From positions 1 to 45,237 of the forward strand of contig JAGWHQ010000012.1 in assembly GCA_028866655.1 (NCBI GenBank): 45,237 nucleotides of DNA, in the 5' to 3' direction. Positions 32,370 to 40,261 of this stretch are shown here, one piece after another. Under the pieces are notes generated by a model, which ran no database searches, was not told the DNA's origin, and worked only from the letters and a program-made list of their open reading frames with translations. Source of the DNA: Nitrososphaerota archaeon (lineage in GTDB: Archaea; Thermoproteota; Nitrososphaeria; Nitrososphaerales; Nitrosopumilaceae). Both the position numbers and the translations under genes were made by a program. Position 1 is the stretch's first letter, and every line of letters begins with the position of its first letter.

Positions 32370-32900
32370 ATGAGCACAGTAAAACTTCCACTTTCCTTAA
32401 AATTTTACGGTATTTCTCCATGGGAATTAGAGGTTCTCTACAGTCTATTACATAATTTATTCAATGTACAAGAAAATCCCAATGCAGAACAAGAAGAGGA
32501 TTTTACAACTATGATCGATGTTACGTTCCCATTAGCATTCAATGAAGTTTTTTTCAAACAGTTCGGTATAGCAAGATGGGACAAGATGAAAGGCATCATA
32601 AAAGAAATGAAGAGACGTAGAGGGGGAGGAAAAAGTTTACGCGCATACATTAGATTCAATGCAAATCCAAGCATCATATTTGTAATAGAACTTGATGAAA
32701 GACATTCATTTGATACGGCAGTAGATAAGATAGATTTTGTGTTAGAGTTATTACCATATCATCTTGATCCAAAAAAAATTCCAAAAACGATCACACAAAT
32801 TTCATATCAATTTAATGACATGACTGGAAAATGGAACATTAATGCCAATTCAGAAGATCAGACATATCACTTTACAGAAAATGAATGGAAAATTACTTGA
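32370..32900 (+). CDS. unknown 176-residue soluble protein
   Basis: No family is recognised. The protein begins with LPLSLKFYGISPWELEVLYSLL, has an acidic loop (NPNAEQEEDF), a strongly basic turn (KEMKRRRGGGKSLRAYIRF) and a strand-helix-strand (PSIIFVIELDERHSFDTAVDKIDFVLELL). The basic glycine-rich turn could bind nucleic acid or nucleotide, but this is guesswork. It has its own leaderless-type promoter and converges on another unknown gene with eight bases of overlap. Confidence 0.6.
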   Translation: MSTVKLPLSLKFYGISPWELEVLYSLLHNLFNVQENPNAEQEEDFTTMIDVTFPLAFNEVFFKQFGIARWDKMKGIIKEMKRRRGGGKSLRAYIRFNANPSIIFVIELDERHSFDTAVDKIDFVLELLPYHLDPKKIPKTITQISYQFNDMTGKWNINANSEDQTYHFTENEWKIT

Positions 32901-33327
32901 TTTCTTTTTCTAGCGGTTCTAACATAGAATGCAATTCACGGTATTTTTTTTCAATAAAATCAATGGATTCATCCAATTTTTTGGATTTACCATATTTGTA
33001 TCTGATAAGCTCTCTATGTCTCCAAAAGTTTTTTCCTTCTCCAACAGATAGTGTACTAAAATAATCAGGACCTTTTAGACTATCAGGGATTTTGATATTA
33101 TAAGGAAAAAGAAATTCTGCCATAAACCATTCATCACCATCAGGATAATCAGAACCCGTATCGATATCAAAAAAAAGATGCAAAAGACTTGTCTGCATCA
33201 GTCCGTCATCTCTAATTGTAGGATGTTTCACATTTGATTTTTTAAAATCTAGTTTTACAAGATTTGGTTCGAAATACCCATCGATGATAGATTTTCGAAA
33301 TATCTTGTTTACTTCTTCCAAATTCAA
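32893..33327 (-). CDS. unknown 144-residue soluble protein
   Basis: No family is recognised. It is a charged protein with aromatic clusters (FMAEFLFPYNIKIP, FSTLSVGEGKNFWRHREL) and a C-terminal helix with coiled-coil character (ESIDFIEKKYRELHSMLEPLEKEI). No membrane segment or metal motif is present. Its promoter region holds a TATA-like GATATAAG (33361-33368 on the minus strand) and, directly upstream, an 11-bp inverted repeat at 33375-33400, so it may be regulated. Confidence 0.55.
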   Translation of the reverse strand: MNLEEVNKIFRKSIIDGYFEPNLVKLDFKKSNVKHPTIRDDGLMQTSLLHLFFDIDTGSDYPDGDEWFMAEFLFPYNIKIPDSLKGPDYFSTLSVGEGKNFWRHRELIRYKYGKSKKLDESIDFIEKKYRELHSMLEPLEKEIK

Positions 33328-33374
33328 AGTAGAATTCCTCTTTTTACGAAGATGCTAATAACTTATATCATTAT

Positions 33375-33400
33375 TGGAAACGATTACCCAATTGTTTCCA
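33375..33400. repeat. 11-bp inverted repeat between korB and the 144-residue gene
   Basis: The arms TGGAAACGATT and AATTGTTTCCA pair over 11 positions with one G-U, around a loop ACCC. It lies 21 bp after the stop of the oxidoreductase beta subunit and just upstream of the TATA-like box of the next gene on the same strand. It could be an operator for that gene or an RNA hairpin at the end of the oxidoreductase transcript; no T run follows it directly. Confidence 0.5.
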
Positions 33401-33420
33401 CGGTATCACAAAACTGTCAA

Positions 33421-34386
33421 TCAGATTTCTAGTTTATCAAGCATTTTAGATATGTCTGTTATAGACTTGCCAGCAGCAGAAATTTCTTGATATGCAGGAG
33501 GATTTTCAAGATAGTTTGGAATTCGTTCTGCCATTCTTTGGTCATATGATTGAGCAATGTCATTTTTGTAAAATATCCCAGTTGGAATCTTTGCATCCCA
33601 TTCATTAGACTTTATCAGGGCTTGAGTTAGTTTTTCGTTTTCTTCTTGTGGTGAATCTATATGCACAACCGGATCATATCCTACATCCTCAAGTTTGTAT
33701 ATTCTAGGTCTTGGTCTATTTGTCATCTCATCAATGTTATCCATTCCTGAGAACCAATCTCTAGTATTGATATCGTTGTAAGTTGGACATGGTTGTAGTA
33801 CATCAAGAAATGAAAGACCTCTATGTTTTACTGCTGCAATTATCAAATCTTTGAGTTGTCGTACATCATATGCATAACCTCTTGCAACAAATGTAAATCC
33901 GCTTGCAATAGCTAACGCAATTGGATTTACGGATTGATTAACATTTGGTTCAGGAAGAGATTTGGTTTGTAGACCAAGCTTGAGTGTAGGAGATGCTTGT
34001 CCTTTGGTAAGACCATATACTCCATTGTTAAAAATAAGATATGTCATATCGACATTTCTTCTACCAGCTGCAACAAAATGCCCTGCTCCAATTCCCAATC
34101 CATCACCATCTCCGCCTACTGCCACTACAGTCATCTCAGGATTTGCAAGCTTGGCACCTTGAGAAAATGGTAGCACTCTACCATGCAAAGTGTGAACACC
34201 ATACACATTAAGATAATGGGAAGTCTTACCAGAGCATCCTACTCCAGAAAAAATTGCAGCCTTGTGTCTTGGAACTTCCATTTCTGCAAGAGCCATTTGA
34301 ATTGCACTTACTATACCAAAATCTCCACAACCCGGACACCAGTCATTGTGGACCTCTGTTTTGTAATCAGCTACATTAGACACCAT
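33421..34386 (-). CDS. korB: 2-oxoacid:ferredoxin oxidoreductase, beta subunit
   Basis: This subunit carries thiamine pyrophosphate. The signature is NDWCPGCGDFGIVSA at the N-terminus, GVGCSGKTSHYLN, and the Mg-TPP motif GDGDGLGIGAGHF followed by NNGVYGLTKGQ. Length (321) fits the two-subunit archaeal enzymes. It overlaps the alpha-subunit gene by 11 bp. The enzyme oxidises pyruvate, 2-oxoglutarate or related acids to acyl-CoA with reduction of ferredoxin, or runs in the carboxylating direction. korB is used in the broad sense, since specificity cannot be read safely. Confidence 0.92.
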   Translation of the reverse strand: MVSNVADYKTEVHNDWCPGCGDFGIVSAIQMALAEMEVPRHKAAIFSGVGCSGKTSHYLNVYGVHTLHGRVLPFSQGAKLANPEMTVVAVGGDGDGLGIGAGHFVAAGRRNVDMTYLIFNNGVYGLTKGQASPTLKLGLQTKSLPEPNVNQSVNPIALAIASGFTFVARGYAYDVRQLKDLIIAAVKHRGLSFLDVLQPCPTYNDINTRDWFSGMDNIDEMTNRPRPRIYKLEDVGYDPVVHIDSPQEENEKLTQALIKSNEWDAKIPTGIFYKNDIAQSYDQRMAERIPNYLENPPAYQEISAAGKSITDISKMLDKLEI

Positions 34387-36289
34387 ATGTTAACACCTGT
34401 TTTTTCTCTGCCTTGTTGTCGATAATTTTCTTGATAGAATCAAAGAGTTCATTACAAGTCATTGGACGTCCTGTGTATTTTAATATGTAATAGTCAACTT
34501 TCCTATCCAAGTATTCATTAAGTAATGATCCCATCTGTCCGGATTGATTTGCTTCGACATCAATTATTTTCTTAACCCCTGAAAGCAAGGACTGGATATA
34601 TTGAGTTGGAAATGGATGTAATAATTTGATTTGGATGAATCCAACCTTATAGCCTTCTTTATTGAGCATCTCAATGGCGTCTAAAATTGGACCTTTTGTC
34701 GAACCCCAACTGAGAATACAAAAGTCAGATATACCGTAATTTATTGCCTGATCTTCTTTAGGAATTTTTTCTAACGCAAGTTCCATCTTGTGAGCACGTT
34801 TATCCATCTTGTAGATACGATTTTCTGGGTCTTCTGATATATGACCAGCTTCATCACTTTCATCACCCGTATTCCAAAATATTCCATTTTCAAGTCCAAG
34901 TCTTGATCTTGGAGATATCCCATCAGCTGAGGGTGTAAATCTTTTGTATCCAGGCGCTTCGATTTTTTCTAAAAGTTTTCCACGTTCTATGGTTATCTTT
35001 GTGGGATCAAATCTTTTAACGGTAGAAACTGTACTTGCGATGAATTTATCCATCATGTGAATTACTGGTATTTGATAAATGTCAGCAAAGTTGAAACATT
35101 TTGCAGTGTCATAGAATCCTTCCTCTGTATCACCTGATGCATATACAATTCTTGGAAAGTCACCATGTCCTGCATGTATTGCAAATTGCAAATCATCTTG
35201 TCCGTGTCTTGTGGGAAGACCAGTAGAAGGACCACTTCGTTGATACAATGTTACTACAATTGGAACTTCATTAATTCCAGCCCAACCAAGAGCTTCTGCC
35301 ATAAGAGAGAAACCTGGACCTGATGTACTTGTTGAAGATCGGGCTCCTGTCAAAGATGCTCCAATAATCATGCCAATTGCAGATATCTCATCTTCAGTTT
35401 GTACAACTAACGTAGATCCAGGCCGATTGTTTTCTACCTCAAAAATTTCATTTGATTCCAAAAATACACTTTCATCTGATGCAGGCGTAATTGGATAGTA
35501 TGACTGGAATCTGCAACCACACGCAATCTTTCCAAGACTTGTGGATTGAAAACCCTGAGCCATCATTGTATGTTCCTCTTTTGGAATTGGAGATAATTGA
35601 TATCTGAATTTAGAATATTTTACTGTTGCAAAATTGTAAGCATAATTTGCTGCTGTTTTATTCATTTCAGCAATCTCTGCTTTTCTTGAAAATATTGATC
35701 CTACAGATTTTAACAACGTTTCTGGTGGAAGTCCTAGCAACCCAATTGAGATAGATACGGCAAGAACATTTTGCATACGAAACATTCCACGCAGTTTTGG
35801 ATTATTTGTCTCATCGGATAGATTAGCCAAGATTTCTTTGAATGAAACAGAATAGAGAACAACACCTCTTTCCTTGGCTGCATCAAGCGCCCCTTGAATG
35901 GTTAATGGTTTATTTTTTGATAAAAGATATTTTATGAGACGCTCCTTGAATTGGGCATCAAGAGTATGAACTTCATCTATTTTTAGTTCAGACAGATCAG
36001 ATTCATACACTATTGCACCATCATCAAAGACCGCATCTGCATGTCGAAACAATGTTTCAGCATCAAAGCCTACAAGCATTGTGATTCCACTCACATTTGA
36101 TCGAATTATTTTGTCAGAAACACGAACTCCAAAGTAACTGTGTTCACCTTTTATATTGGAATAATATTCTCTTTTTCCAAATACTTTGAGACCACAACCA
36201 GCACATGCACCAGCAAAGATATTTGCGGCAGTTTCAACACCGCCTCCTTGAGGACCACCAATAACCCATGTAAAATCAATAGAAGACAT
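34376..36289 (-). CDS. korA: 2-oxoacid:ferredoxin oxidoreductase, fused gamma-alpha subunit
   Basis: The 637-residue protein joins the gamma domain (1-190, beginning WVIGGPQGGGVETAANIFA, with EYYSNIKGEHSYFGVRVS) to the alpha domain (from about 215, with YYPITPASDESVFLE and SLTGARSSTSTSGPGFSLMAE, then TGLPTRHGQDDLQFAIH). Such fusion is usual for archaeal enzymes such as that of Sulfolobus. The YPITP motif is the one involved in substrate binding. No ferredoxin (delta) domain is present, so the free ferredoxins act as acceptors; the ferredoxin-fusion protein at 14.4 kb is one candidate. It is co-transcribed with korB from a start at 36289. Confidence 0.92.
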   Translation of the reverse strand: MSSIDFTWVIGGPQGGGVETAANIFAGACAGCGLKVFGKREYYSNIKGEHSYFGVRVSDKIIRSNVSGITMLVGFDAETLFRHADAVFDDGAIVYESDLSELKIDEVHTLDAQFKERLIKYLLSKNKPLTIQGALDAAKERGVVLYSVSFKEILANLSDETNNPKLRGMFRMQNVLAVSISIGLLGLPPETLLKSVGSIFSRKAEIAEMNKTAANYAYNFATVKYSKFRYQLSPIPKEEHTMMAQGFQSTSLGKIACGCRFQSYYPITPASDESVFLESNEIFEVENNRPGSTLVVQTEDEISAIGMIIGASLTGARSSTSTSGPGFSLMAEALGWAGINEVPIVVTLYQRSGPSTGLPTRHGQDDLQFAIHAGHGDFPRIVYASGDTEEGFYDTAKCFNFADIYQIPVIHMMDKFIASTVSTVKRFDPTKITIERGKLLEKIEAPGYKRFTPSADGISPRSRLGLENGIFWNTGDESDEAGHISEDPENRIYKMDKRAHKMELALEKIPKEDQAINYGISDFCILSWGSTKGPILDAIEMLNKEGYKVGFIQIKLLHPFPTQYIQSLLSGVKKIIDVEANQSGQMGSLLNEYLDRKVDYYILKYTGRPMTCNELFDSIKKIIDNKAEKKQVLTYGV

Positions 36290-36344
36290 GTTGGATCTAA
36301 ACGCTCATCAAATATTAATAATGCTATAAATCCGATTTAGAAAT

Positions 36345-36479
36345 CTATCCACCGGTAGCTGCATCAAACAAAGCGCATTCACATTTATCTCGTTCTCCAC
36401 AAAACGGGCATACACATACACATTTCTCTAGAGGGTTTCTACATTGTACACAAATAGCAAATTCATCTTTGTGTTTCAA
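36345..36479 (-). CDS. 44-residue protein with eight cysteines, zinc-binding type
   Basis: A small minus-strand frame starts with TTG at 36479 and ends with TAG at 36345-36347. It has eight cysteines in 26 residues: C10-x2-C13, C20-x-C22-x-C24-x2-C27 and C33-x-C35 (motifs ICVQCRNP, CVCPFCGE, KCECA). The spacing suits two zinc knuckles of a ribbon or treble-clef type; iron-sulfur binding is less likely. The minus-strand TATA-like ATTTATAATT lies 26 bp before the TTG, exactly the leaderless distance, which supports both gene and start. The density of CxxC pairs on an AT-rich background makes chance unlikely. Role unknown; small zinc proteins of archaea often bind nucleic acid or a partner protein. 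Confidence 0.7.
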   Translation of the reverse strand: MKHKDEFAICVQCRNPLEKCVCVCPFCGERDKCECALFDAATGG

Positions 36480-36500
36480 TTGTATACCAATACTTTGATT

Positions 36501-36510
36501 AATTATAAAT
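36501..36510 (-). promoter_or_regulatory. TATA-like box of the eight-cysteine miniprotein
   Basis: The minus strand reads ATTTATAATT, centred 26-27 bp before the TTG at 36479, the distance expected for a leaderless transcript. Confidence 0.5.
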
Positions 36511-36585
36511 GAGTTGTTGTGATAAACAAAGGCAGATTCTGTGTGAAATCTTATTTATCATTATCTAGTGTTTTACCATAATACG

Positions 36586-36594
36586 CTTAAAATT
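36586..36594 (+). promoter_or_regulatory. TATA-like box of the hydroxyacid dehydrogenase
   Basis: CTTAAAATT is centred 28 bp before the TTG at 36618 and supports that start as leaderless. Confidence 0.45.
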
Positions 36595-36617
36595 GCCAGG
36601 GTACCATAACAAAATAG

Positions 36618-37580
36618 TTGAAGATCCTACTTACACGAAAACTTCATGATTTTGCCATAAAGGAACTCAAAAGAAAATACGATGTAGAAATTCACATGGG
36701 AAGTATTCCAATGTCAAAAAAACTGTTAATATCAAAAATCAAGGACAGGGATGGTCTGATTTGTTATCCTTATGATATCATAGATTCAGATGTCATCAAT
36801 GCTGGAATCAAGCTCAAAGCAATTTCCACATACAGTGTGGGTTATGACCACATTGATGTCAAGGCTGCTTCAAGAAGAGGCATAGTTGTAGGATATACTC
36901 CAGAGGTATTGACTAGAGCCACAGCAGATCTTACCATGGCCTTGATGTTATCTCTTTTTAGAAGAATACCAGAAGGCGACAAACAAATTCGAGATAATAA
37001 ATGGCGAACAATATTTGGCCCATACGAATTCCTTGGAACAGATTTGTACAAGAAAACTTTGGGCATATTTGGAATGGGAAGAATAGGCAAGGCAGTAGCA
37101 AAAAGAGCCGCAGGGTTTGAGATGAACATAATATATCACAACAGAACTAGATTGTTAAAAAAAGAAGAAAGAGAACTGGGAGTAAAATACACATCATTAG
37201 ATAACATGTTTAGAATGAGTGATGTCATTAGCATTCACACACCACATACCATGCAAACACATGAAATTGTGAATTTGAAATTATTGAACAAAATGAAAAA
37301 GACTGCATTTCTAATCAATACATCACGCGGTAAAATAATAAATGAAAAAGATCTTGTCATTGCGCTAAAAAGAAAAATGATTGCAGGAGCAGGTCTTGAT
37401 GTATTTCAAAAGGAACCAATTGATTCCAGAAATCCCATTACAAAGATGAACAATGTAATACTAATGCCTCATAGTGGAAGTGCAACAGTAGAGACAAGAA
37501 AGAAAATGGCAGAGATTGCAATCAAGAATTTAGTATTGGGGCTCTCAGGTAGAAAACCAATCTACCAAGTCAAAACATAA
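36618..37580 (+). CDS. D-isomer-specific 2-hydroxyacid dehydrogenase
   Basis: The 320-residue NAD(P)-dependent enzyme has the family layout: a split substrate domain, the nucleotide-binding GIFGMGRIGKAVAKR (about residues 150-165), and the catalytic Arg in INTSRGKIINE, Glu in FQKEPIDSRNP and His in LMPHSGSA. It is closest in pattern to glyoxylate/hydroxypyruvate reductases (IHTPHTMQTHEIVN), so 2-oxoacids such as glyoxylate are likely substrates, but phosphoglycerate or others cannot be excluded. The start is TTG at 36618 with a TATA-like box at the leaderless distance. It is the first gene on this strand after the divergent miniprotein. Confidence 0.9.
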   Translation: MKILLTRKLHDFAIKELKRKYDVEIHMGSIPMSKKLLISKIKDRDGLICYPYDIIDSDVINAGIKLKAISTYSVGYDHIDVKAASRRGIVVGYTPEVLTRATADLTMALMLSLFRRIPEGDKQIRDNKWRTIFGPYEFLGTDLYKKTLGIFGMGRIGKAVAKRAAGFEMNIIYHNRTRLLKKEERELGVKYTSLDNMFRMSDVISIHTPHTMQTHEIVNLKLLNKMKKTAFLINTSRGKIINEKDLVIALKRKMIAGAGLDVFQKEPIDSRNPITKMNNVILMPHSGSATVETRKKMAEIAIKNLVLGLSGRKPIYQVKT

Positions 37581-37600
37581 TTAATTATTCAGTTCACAGA

Positions 37601-37861
37601 TCAGAGTTCAATCAAGTCATCAGGGTTTACTTTGATACAACTAGTACCCACAGGTTTCAGACCAGTAAAACTAATTGTTCCTTGTGGAACTTTACCTTCT
37701 TTTTGCAATGACTCTAATTTTTCTGTAAAAGTGGTTTTGTGTATATCACATGTCACCCCAACCATATATTCCCCATCATCTGATTTCACAGAAATCACAA
37801 ATTCTGGTGGCATTGGACAATCTCGTCCTTTTTTTCTAATAGAGCAGCGTTCAGGAAACAT
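37601..37861 (-). CDS. unknown 86-residue cysteine-containing protein
   Basis: No family is recognised. The protein has a basic N-terminus with two cysteines (ERCSIRKKGRDCPMPP), a beta-rich middle (FVISVKSDDGEYMVGVTCDIHKTTF) and an acidic end. C6, C15, C38 and a later Cys together with H41 could bind a metal, but the spacing is not a known motif. It lies downstream of the tRNA on the same strand, so it may be read through from the tRNA promoter, or from its own AT-rich upstream sequence. Confidence 0.55.
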   Translation of the reverse strand: MFPERCSIRKKGRDCPMPPEFVISVKSDDGEYMVGVTCDIHKTTFTEKLESLQKEGKVPQGTISFTGLKPVGTSCIKVNPDDLIEL

Positions 37862-37937
37862 GAGTATAATTTTTTATTTTCAGAATATTAATCTATGAAA
37901 CATACCCTAGTTTTGCCACATAGAATGTGATTAAAGG

Positions 37938-38036
37938 CGCCGGGAGAGAGATTTGAACTCTCGAACCCTTGCGAGTACGCGCTTTATGGTATATCAATTT
38001 CCAGGCGCGCGCCCTACCAGGCTAGGCGACCCCGGC
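37938..38036 (-). tRNA. tRNA-Ser (anticodon GGA) with a 15-nt intron
   Basis: On the minus strand the acceptor arms GCCGGGG and TCCCGGC pair with one G-U, the D arm is GCCT/GGGC, the anticodon stem CGCGC/GCGCG, the T arm GAGAG-TTCAAAT-CTCTC. The long variable arm of 15 nt (closing around GCAA) and the discriminator G mark tRNA-Ser. The anticodon loop reads CTGGAA then an insertion then A, giving the anticodon GGA with the intron ATTGATATACCATAA at 37984-37998 in the canonical position after base 37. TGG of the loop can pair with CCA of the intron, as part of a relaxed bulge-helix-bulge. The 3' CCA is not encoded (CCT follows the discriminator). Confidence 0.93.
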
Positions 38037-38115
38037 ATCATTTCGCCAATCGTTTTCGTTGTGAAATCTACCATATATTACTGTAAGAGACAATCGTTTT
38101 ACAAAGGAGATTTCA

Positions 38116-38166
38116 ATGAAAACAAGAAAGACAGCAAAAACAGTTGGAAAAATTGTTACAAACTAG
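38116..38166 (+). other. possible 16-residue basic peptide with a ribosome binding site
   Basis: ATG at 38116 opens a 16-codon frame (MKTRKTAKTVGKIVTN) ending TAG at 38164-38166. Six bases upstream is AAAGGAGAT, a good Shine-Dalgarno sequence in a genome region where most genes look leaderless or overlapping. The peptide is short enough to be chance. The surrounding 190 bp hold no larger gene, only a repeated decamer CAATCGTTTT (38047-38056 and 38091-38100). Confidence 0.2.
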
Positions 38167-38228
38167 CAAGTACTAGATTCTGAAATATTTCCTTGTATGC
38201 GTAACTATCAACTGGGTTTATGAGTAGA

Positions 38229-38678
38229 TTACGTCAGTATGTTTATGGTAACAGATCGCTGTAGCACATTTCCATTATCTAAAGATGCATTTGAAATTAT
38301 TTTGTATCTTCCTTGATATGCCTTACTTCCATCTGTCTTTGTTTGATCCCATACAAAGTTTTTTTCTTCTTTAGGATCTAACTTGGAAATCACTTGTGCA
38401 GATATTGGAGAATAGATTACTGTACCATCAAGTTGTGCAATTTTTAATCCATATGATGAATCTGCAAATGTGAGCGGTACTGTTCCAGAATTTATTATTC
38501 TAATATGGATTGGTTCACCCGGACGGTAGTTTATTTTTTCTGGAATAATAGTAAGAGACGGTCCATCAATATAGACAAGCGTAGGAATTTGATTTGCAAT
38601 CTGCAAGAGATATGTTCCCAATAATCCAGCAGCTACCAACCCTACTATGAAAAAAATGGCTGCACCCTTTGGAATCAA
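38229..38678 (-). CDS. membrane-anchored beta-sandwich protein, function unknown
   Basis: The 149-residue protein has one N-terminal membrane helix (residues 6-28, GAAIFFIVGLVAAGLLGTYL) and an exported beta-rich domain: LVYIDGPSLTIIPEKINYRPGEPIHIRIINSGTVPL and later KEEKNFVWDQ and YQGRYKIIS are typical of immunoglobulin-like or intracellular-inhibitor-like (BsuPI) sandwiches that open with 'YRPGEPI...I.N.G'. No enzyme residues are visible. It lies 27 bp behind Cbf5 on the same strand and may be the last gene of the SecY-AdkA-Cbf5 run. Binding or structural role at the cell surface is an inference. Confidence 0.6.
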   Translation of the reverse strand: MIPKGAAIFFIVGLVAAGLLGTYLLQIANQIPTLVYIDGPSLTIIPEKINYRPGEPIHIRIINSGTVPLTFADSSYGLKIAQLDGTVIYSPISAQVISKLDPKEEKNFVWDQTKTDGSKAYQGRYKIISNASLDNGNVLQRSVTINILT

Positions 38679-38705
38679 CTTAAAAAATTTAGGTTTGATT
38701 CCTTT

Positions 38706-39704
38706 TTAATTGTTAACTACTGCCTTTGATCTCCAACTTTTTGGATATGTGTTTGGAGCCATGATAATTCTCTTTATCTTAAAGGCAAAACCTTTTGTAT
38801 TTTCAACAATCTCATCCTCATTTAGGGTTGCTTCTGCAAGAGCCACAATTTCTCCCTTTTGTGTGTATATTGCAACAAAATCTCCACTCTTTAGTCCAGG
38901 TGATATTTCAAGAATGCCAGGTATTGCAAGCTGAGCTCCATGACACAAAGCATCTACTGCAGAATCTCTTATTACAACAGACTTTATTTCACTCAAAGTA
39001 ACTTCTATCGGCATCATTATTCTCCGTAGTTTAGTATCATCACCATTTTCTTTCCACAATGCATATGCATCAACTAGGTCATGCATTTTTACCAGGTTAG
39101 AATCCTCATCAAAGTGTCCAACCCTTGTTCTTCGGAGCTCAATCATAGTTGCACCTTCACTAAGAATTTCGCCCATGTCATAGAAAATTTTTCGAACATA
39201 TGTTCCTGCTTCACATAAAATTCTAAGAAGCAAGAGTCTTTCTTTTTGTTCGATGACTTCGATTTCATATACATGTCTAATTCTAGTTTGTCTAGATACT
39301 GCAGACCTTTGTGGTGGTTTTTGGAATATTCTACCTGTGAGTTGTTTAAGCACATCATCTAGTTTTTCTTTTGGTGGAAGTGTATGCAGCCTTCCAAGTG
39401 CATGATATTCTTTTGGTCCAAGTAATAAAACTATGAGAGCCTTAGTAGCTTCGCCTAGTCCTATAGGTAAAAGTCCAGAAACTTGAGGATCAAGTGTTCC
39501 ACTATGACCTGCTTTTGGAATATGTAATATTTTTTTTACCCATGATACAGTCTCATGGCTTGTTGGGCCATTTGGTTTGTCAAGCAGAATAAAACCATAT
39601 TCTAAAAGTTGTTCAATTGATCTTTTGTCATAATATGTACCATAGGCATCATTTGTGATGTCTTGGTCTACTACTCTAAGATTTTGTAATTGTTTGAGAG
39701 TCAT
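38706..39704 (-). CDS. cbf5: tRNA/rRNA pseudouridine synthase Cbf5
   Basis: Cbf5 is the catalytic subunit of H/ACA guide RNPs and also makes Psi55 in tRNA. The TruB-like domain has LDKPNGPTSHETVSW and HSGTLDPQVSGLLPIG with the catalytic D72, then KEYHALGRLH, and RIRHVYEIEV. A PUA domain occupies about residues 245-325 (RDSAVDALCHGAQLAIPGI, GDFVAIYTQKGEIVALAEA). At 332 residues it is full length. The ATG overlaps the end of the Cmk gene by 29 bp. The cmk-cbf5 linkage is conserved in archaea; the L14e gene often found between them is absent here. Confidence 0.95.
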   Translation of the reverse strand: MTLKQLQNLRVVDQDITNDAYGTYYDKRSIEQLLEYGFILLDKPNGPTSHETVSWVKKILHIPKAGHSGTLDPQVSGLLPIGLGEATKALIVLLLGPKEYHALGRLHTLPPKEKLDDVLKQLTGRIFQKPPQRSAVSRQTRIRHVYEIEVIEQKERLLLLRILCEAGTYVRKIFYDMGEILSEGATMIELRRTRVGHFDEDSNLVKMHDLVDAYALWKENGDDTKLRRIMMPIEVTLSEIKSVVIRDSAVDALCHGAQLAIPGILEISPGLKSGDFVAIYTQKGEIVALAEATLNEDEIVENTKGFAFKIKRIIMAPNTYPKSWRSKAVVNN

Positions 39705-40260
39705 AGTAATTTTTCACCGCATTTTTTGCTTGTTCCAGAACTTGGTCTGGCCCTAGATTATCAGTATCTATTATTGTATTGAACACAGATAGATCCTCGC
39801 CAAAATTAAAACCATAAAGCTTGCGGTATAACGTCCTATTTTCATCATATCGTTTTTTGACTATCTCAAGTGCATCTTGTATAGATATATCATCTCTTGT
39901 TGTCATCCTTTTAGCACTATTTTCATGTGATCCTGCAAGCCAAATTTTCATGCCATCTTTGACTAACCAAGGTAACGTGTAGCTTGTTATGATGACATCT
40001 TCTGTCAAAAATATTTTTTTCAGTTTTTCATCTACCTCTTTGTCAAATTCAGGATTTCCTTTTCGTATATTTAGAAAATGCATCCCTTCTTCAGTATCCC
40101 AAAAATCATCTCTTTCAGTTTTAAAGCCTTGATCGTTTGCCATTTCTTTTAACACATCACCTCCGCTCAAATATTTCAGATTGAATTTGTCACCCAGCCC
40201 TTTTGCTATTGTAGTTTTTCCAATGGCTGGTGGACCAGAAATTATTACTGAGCGGAGCAA
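39676..40260 (-). CDS. cmk: cytidylate kinase, archaeal type
   Basis: The 194-residue kinase has the P-loop ISGPPAIGKTTIAK (K15), LKYLSGGDVLKEMA, the lid region with TTRDDIS and ENRTLYRKLYGF, the pattern of archaeal Cmk. It phosphorylates CMP. The start is TTG at 40260, one base after the stop of the DUF106 gene (TAA-A-TTG), and no better start exists before the P-loop. It is part of the run secY, adkA, DUF106, cmk, cbf5, an order kept in many archaea. Confidence 0.9.
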   Translation of the reverse strand: MLRSVIISGPPAIGKTTIAKGLGDKFNLKYLSGGDVLKEMANDQGFKTERDDFWDTEEGMHFLNIRKGNPEFDKEVDEKLKKIFLTEDVIITSYTLPWLVKDGMKIWLAGSHENSAKRMTTRDDISIQDALEIVKKRYDENRTLYRKLYGFNFGEDLSVFNTIIDTDNLGPDQVLEQAKNAVKNYYDSQTITKS

Positions 40261-40261
40261 T

